Source: Kineothrix sp. IPX-CK (lineage in GTDB: Bacteria; Bacillota; Clostridia; Lachnospirales; Lachnospiraceae). From it: 64,000 bases of DNA. The stretch lies in the NCBI RefSeq assembly GCF_039134705.1, contig NZ_CP146256.1, positions 3,596,001 through 3,660,000 of the forward strand, read 5' to 3'. This document shows, in pieces, positions 62,660 through 64,000 of this stretch. Both the position numbers and the translations under genes were made by a program. Positions within the stretch are counted from its first letter, which is position 1. The number at the start of each line of letters is the position of its first letter. The notes beneath the pieces were generated by a model, which saw only the letters and a list, made by a program, of their open reading frames with translations, did no database searches and had not been told where the DNA came from.

Positions 62660-63484
62660 CTACAAATACCGCATGATCTCCTTTATTGAGTCGAAAATGA
62701 GATGAGGCTTTACTTCCGATTCCTCCACGTCCTTCATGGTAGCTTCACCGCTGAGGACGAGAATGCTCCATAAGCCGTTGTTTCTTCCCGCGGCGATATC
62801 CGTATAGAGCCTGTCCCCTACCATGGCAGTCTTTCCTCTGTCGGCTCCGGTCCGCTCTATCAGATAGTCCATCATATCTGCGTTCGGCTTGCCGATAATG
62901 CGGTCAGGATAGCGCAGCGCGGAGGCATGAATAAACGCATGAACCGCACCCACATCTGGAATAAATCCCGTTTCCGTAGGACAGTTGTAGTCCGGATGGG
63001 TAGCGATGTAAGGAAGTCCCTCCCGCACAAAATCACATACCTTGCACAATTTCTCATAGGTGAGGGTAGTATCGAAGGCGGTTACTACCACCTCGGGGTT
63101 CTCATCCACAAGCACGATTCCCTCCTCCTTAAATTCCGCGGTGAGCATATCGTTCCCTAACAAGAACACCCGCTTCCCCGGAAAGCTCTTCTTAAGGTAA
63201 TATATGGTCGCCTGCCCCGATGTCACTATTTTGTCTTTGCTTACCACAAGACCCATGCGGCTCAATTTTTCCACGTATACCTGAGAATTCTTGGAGGAAT
63301 TATTAGTCAGAAACACATAGCTCCTTCCCGAATCCTCAATTTCCCTCAAAAATTCCTTCGCCCCATCTATCCAGCGTTCTCCTAAATAGACCGTTCCATC
63401 CATATCCAGCGCAAAACATTCAATGCCTGCAAGAATTCCCTCTTCATCCCTGTTTACCTCGGGAAGTACCGTCAAATCGCTCAT
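62660..63484 (-). CDS. HAD-IIA family phosphatase (NagD-like)
   Basis: A 274-aa HAD hydrolase with a C2-type cap. Motif I is FALDMDGTVYLG, motif II is VFLTNNSSKN, motif III is a Lys in RIIGKPNADMM, and motif IV is AMVGDRLYTDIAAG. FDTTLTYEKL and ATHPDYNCPTETGFIPDVGA are characteristic of the NagD/p-nitrophenyl phosphatase group, which hydrolyses nucleotide or sugar phosphates. The substrate is unknown. It lies upstream of addB in the same direction with a 63-bp gap and could be co-transcribed. The ATG is followed by an extra 25-residue acidic N-terminus compared with short family members. Confidence 0.92.
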   Translation of the reverse strand: MSDLTVLPEVNRDEEGILAGIECFALDMDGTVYLGERWIDGAKEFLREIEDSGRSYVFLTNNSSKNSQVYVEKLSRMGLVVSKDKIVTSGQATIYYLKKSFPGKRVFLLGNDMLTAEFKEEGIVLVDENPEVVVTAFDTTLTYEKLCKVCDFVREGLPYIATHPDYNCPTETGFIPDVGAVHAFIHASALRYPDRIIGKPNADMMDYLIERTGADRGKTAMVGDRLYTDIAAGRNNGLWSILVLSGEATMKDVEESEVKPHLIFDSIKEIMRYL

Positions 63485-63728
63485 CTCTTATTATCTCCTG
63501 CCTTTTGTGATCATTATAAGACCCATAACCTTCCAGCTTGTACATAAAATTCACCCTACGTTCACCCACCGCCAAATATAAACATTTTGCACCGCTACAC
63601 TTCATTATACGTTCCCCTGCCCCAAAAAACAAGTAAGAGGGTGACACCACCCTCTTACCTGTTTCCTGCTATTTAATTATGTATTTCTTATTATTTAGGA
63701 TGTCCGGTTTGTATCTTCACAAGCAATA
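63485..63728. other. Intergenic region with terminator
   Basis: No gene seen. On the minus strand (63624-63663) GGTAAGAGGGTG pairs with CACCCTCTTAC and a run of six T follows; this terminates the chemotaxis-receptor-like gene. The remainder probably holds the promoter of the NagD-like gene. Confidence 0.5.
63624..63663 (-). terminator. Rho-independent terminator of the methyl-accepting protein gene
   Basis: A hairpin with stem GTAAGAGGGTG and its complement lies at 63630-63663. On the minus strand it is followed by TTTTTT (63624-63629). Confidence 0.8.
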
Positions 63729-64000
63729 TTACGCTTCGATGCTCGGCACATGGAAGGCTGCAATAGTCTCTTCCATCTCATGTACTATTTCCTGAAGCTT
63801 CACACCCGCTTCCTGCAGACCCTGTGTACCGTGGAGCATTCTCTCCGCGCTGTGAGCCACTTCCTCCGTACCGGCAGCCCCATCCGAGGTGGCCCTCTGT
63901 AAGCTATTGATAACCTCCATAATAATGTCGTTCTCTCTGCTTATTTTACTTGCCACTTCAGAGAACTGTTTTAAAATGCCGTCAATATTTTCCGCATCCT
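63729..64000 (-). CDS. Methyl-accepting chemotaxis-type protein, C-terminal end
   Basis: The last 89 codons of a gene that continues past the right edge. The sequence (IDGILKQFSEVASKISRENDIIMEVINSLQRATSDGAAGTEEVAHSAERM, read as heptads) is the far C-terminal coiled-coil helix of a methyl-accepting signalling domain, including the Ala/Gly/Glu/Glu-rich pattern near a methylation helix. No pentapeptide CheR tether is seen at the end (FHVPSIEA). The sensor and membrane parts are outside the window, so whether it is a chemoreceptor or a soluble signalling protein cannot be said. Confidence 0.7.
   Translation of the reverse strand, partial: DAENIDGILKQFSEVASKISRENDIIMEVINSLQRATSDGAAGTEEVAHSAERMLHGTQGLQEAGVKLQEIVHEMEETIAAFHVPSIEA

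Noticed and set aside
63444..63650. 68-codon minus-strand frame
   Set aside because: It runs through a terminator and the start region of the NagD-like gene, and has no motif.
1..64000. CRISPR arrays, rRNA and tRNA genes
   Set aside because: I looked for regularly spaced direct repeats, T-loop sequences and conserved rRNA words in the intergenic regions and saw none. A covariance-model scan would be needed for certainty.

Overview
This 64 kb window reads as chromosome of a Gram-positive anaerobe of the class Clostridia, most like Lachnospiraceae. The supporting evidence is AGGAGG-type ribosome sites, short operons, AsnA-type asparagine synthetase, AddAB instead of RecBCD, a heterodimeric glutamate synthase, ECF-type vitamin transporters, an AgrB-like protein, and AT-rich intergenic DNA. 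I saw no rRNA, tRNA or CRISPR array. The species cannot be named from the sequence alone.

Layout. 0-11 kb: the start of a GH13 amylase-family gene, endonuclease IV (nfo) overlapping end-to-end with a PD-(D/E)XK plus DinG/XPD-like helicase, a small HPr-like protein, and a two-gene radical-SAM DNA-repair operon. Around these lie several broken genes (VOC, DMT transporter, NimA-like, XRE regulator), an intact GNAT gene and asnA. 11-23.6 kb: an AgrB-like protein without AgrD or AgrC, a divergent LytTR regulator, a MATE exporter, then a sugar module (solute-binding lipoprotein, two permeases, GH42 beta-galactosidase, GH5 glycosidase) divergent from a histidine kinase/LuxR-type regulator pair that probably controls it. 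23.6-31.6 kb: gltD and gltB behind a promoter with an immediate terminator-like hairpin, then a CPBP protease and a HAD phosphatase. 31.8-41.8 kb: an ABC-2 exporter, an Fpg-like protein lacking the catalytic proline, DUF1801 and DUF1232 proteins, a CmpB-type membrane protein, and a heterodimeric ABC exporter with a MarR regulator and a large palindromic operator candidate. 42-43.7 kb: a cysteine hydrolase and a divergent WYL regulator.

44-49.5 kb is the most unusual part. A free-standing phage-type lysis cassette (SPOR-tailed amidase/glucosaminidase endolysin, holin, XhlA-like protein) follows a collagen-like fibre protein. A second collagen-like paralogue lies upstream, with the decayed remains of a second lysis cassette between the two. 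Both fibre genes have the same promoter, with a LexA/SOS-box palindrome exactly filling the 17-bp spacer between -35 and -10. No capsid, tail-tube, terminase or integrase gene is present. I infer a DNA-damage-inducible fibre-plus-lysis module left from, or recruited from, a phage or tailocin.

49.6-64 kb: a cupin protein, a thiamine transporter under a TPP riboswitch, a patatin-like lipase, an ECF transporter set (T, fused A-A, S), addA and addB, a NagD-like phosphatase and the C-terminal end of a chemotaxis-receptor-like protein.

Mobile and repeated DNA. A 240-bp MITE-like element with 23-bp perfect terminal inverted repeats lies at 4.7-4.95 kb inside a split hairpin, with a degenerate relative inside the lysis cassette at 45.75 kb. 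A second inverted-repeat element surrounds the DUF1801 gene at 35.2-35.8 kb. A 31-bp hairpin repeat occurs at 51.2 and 62.6 kb.
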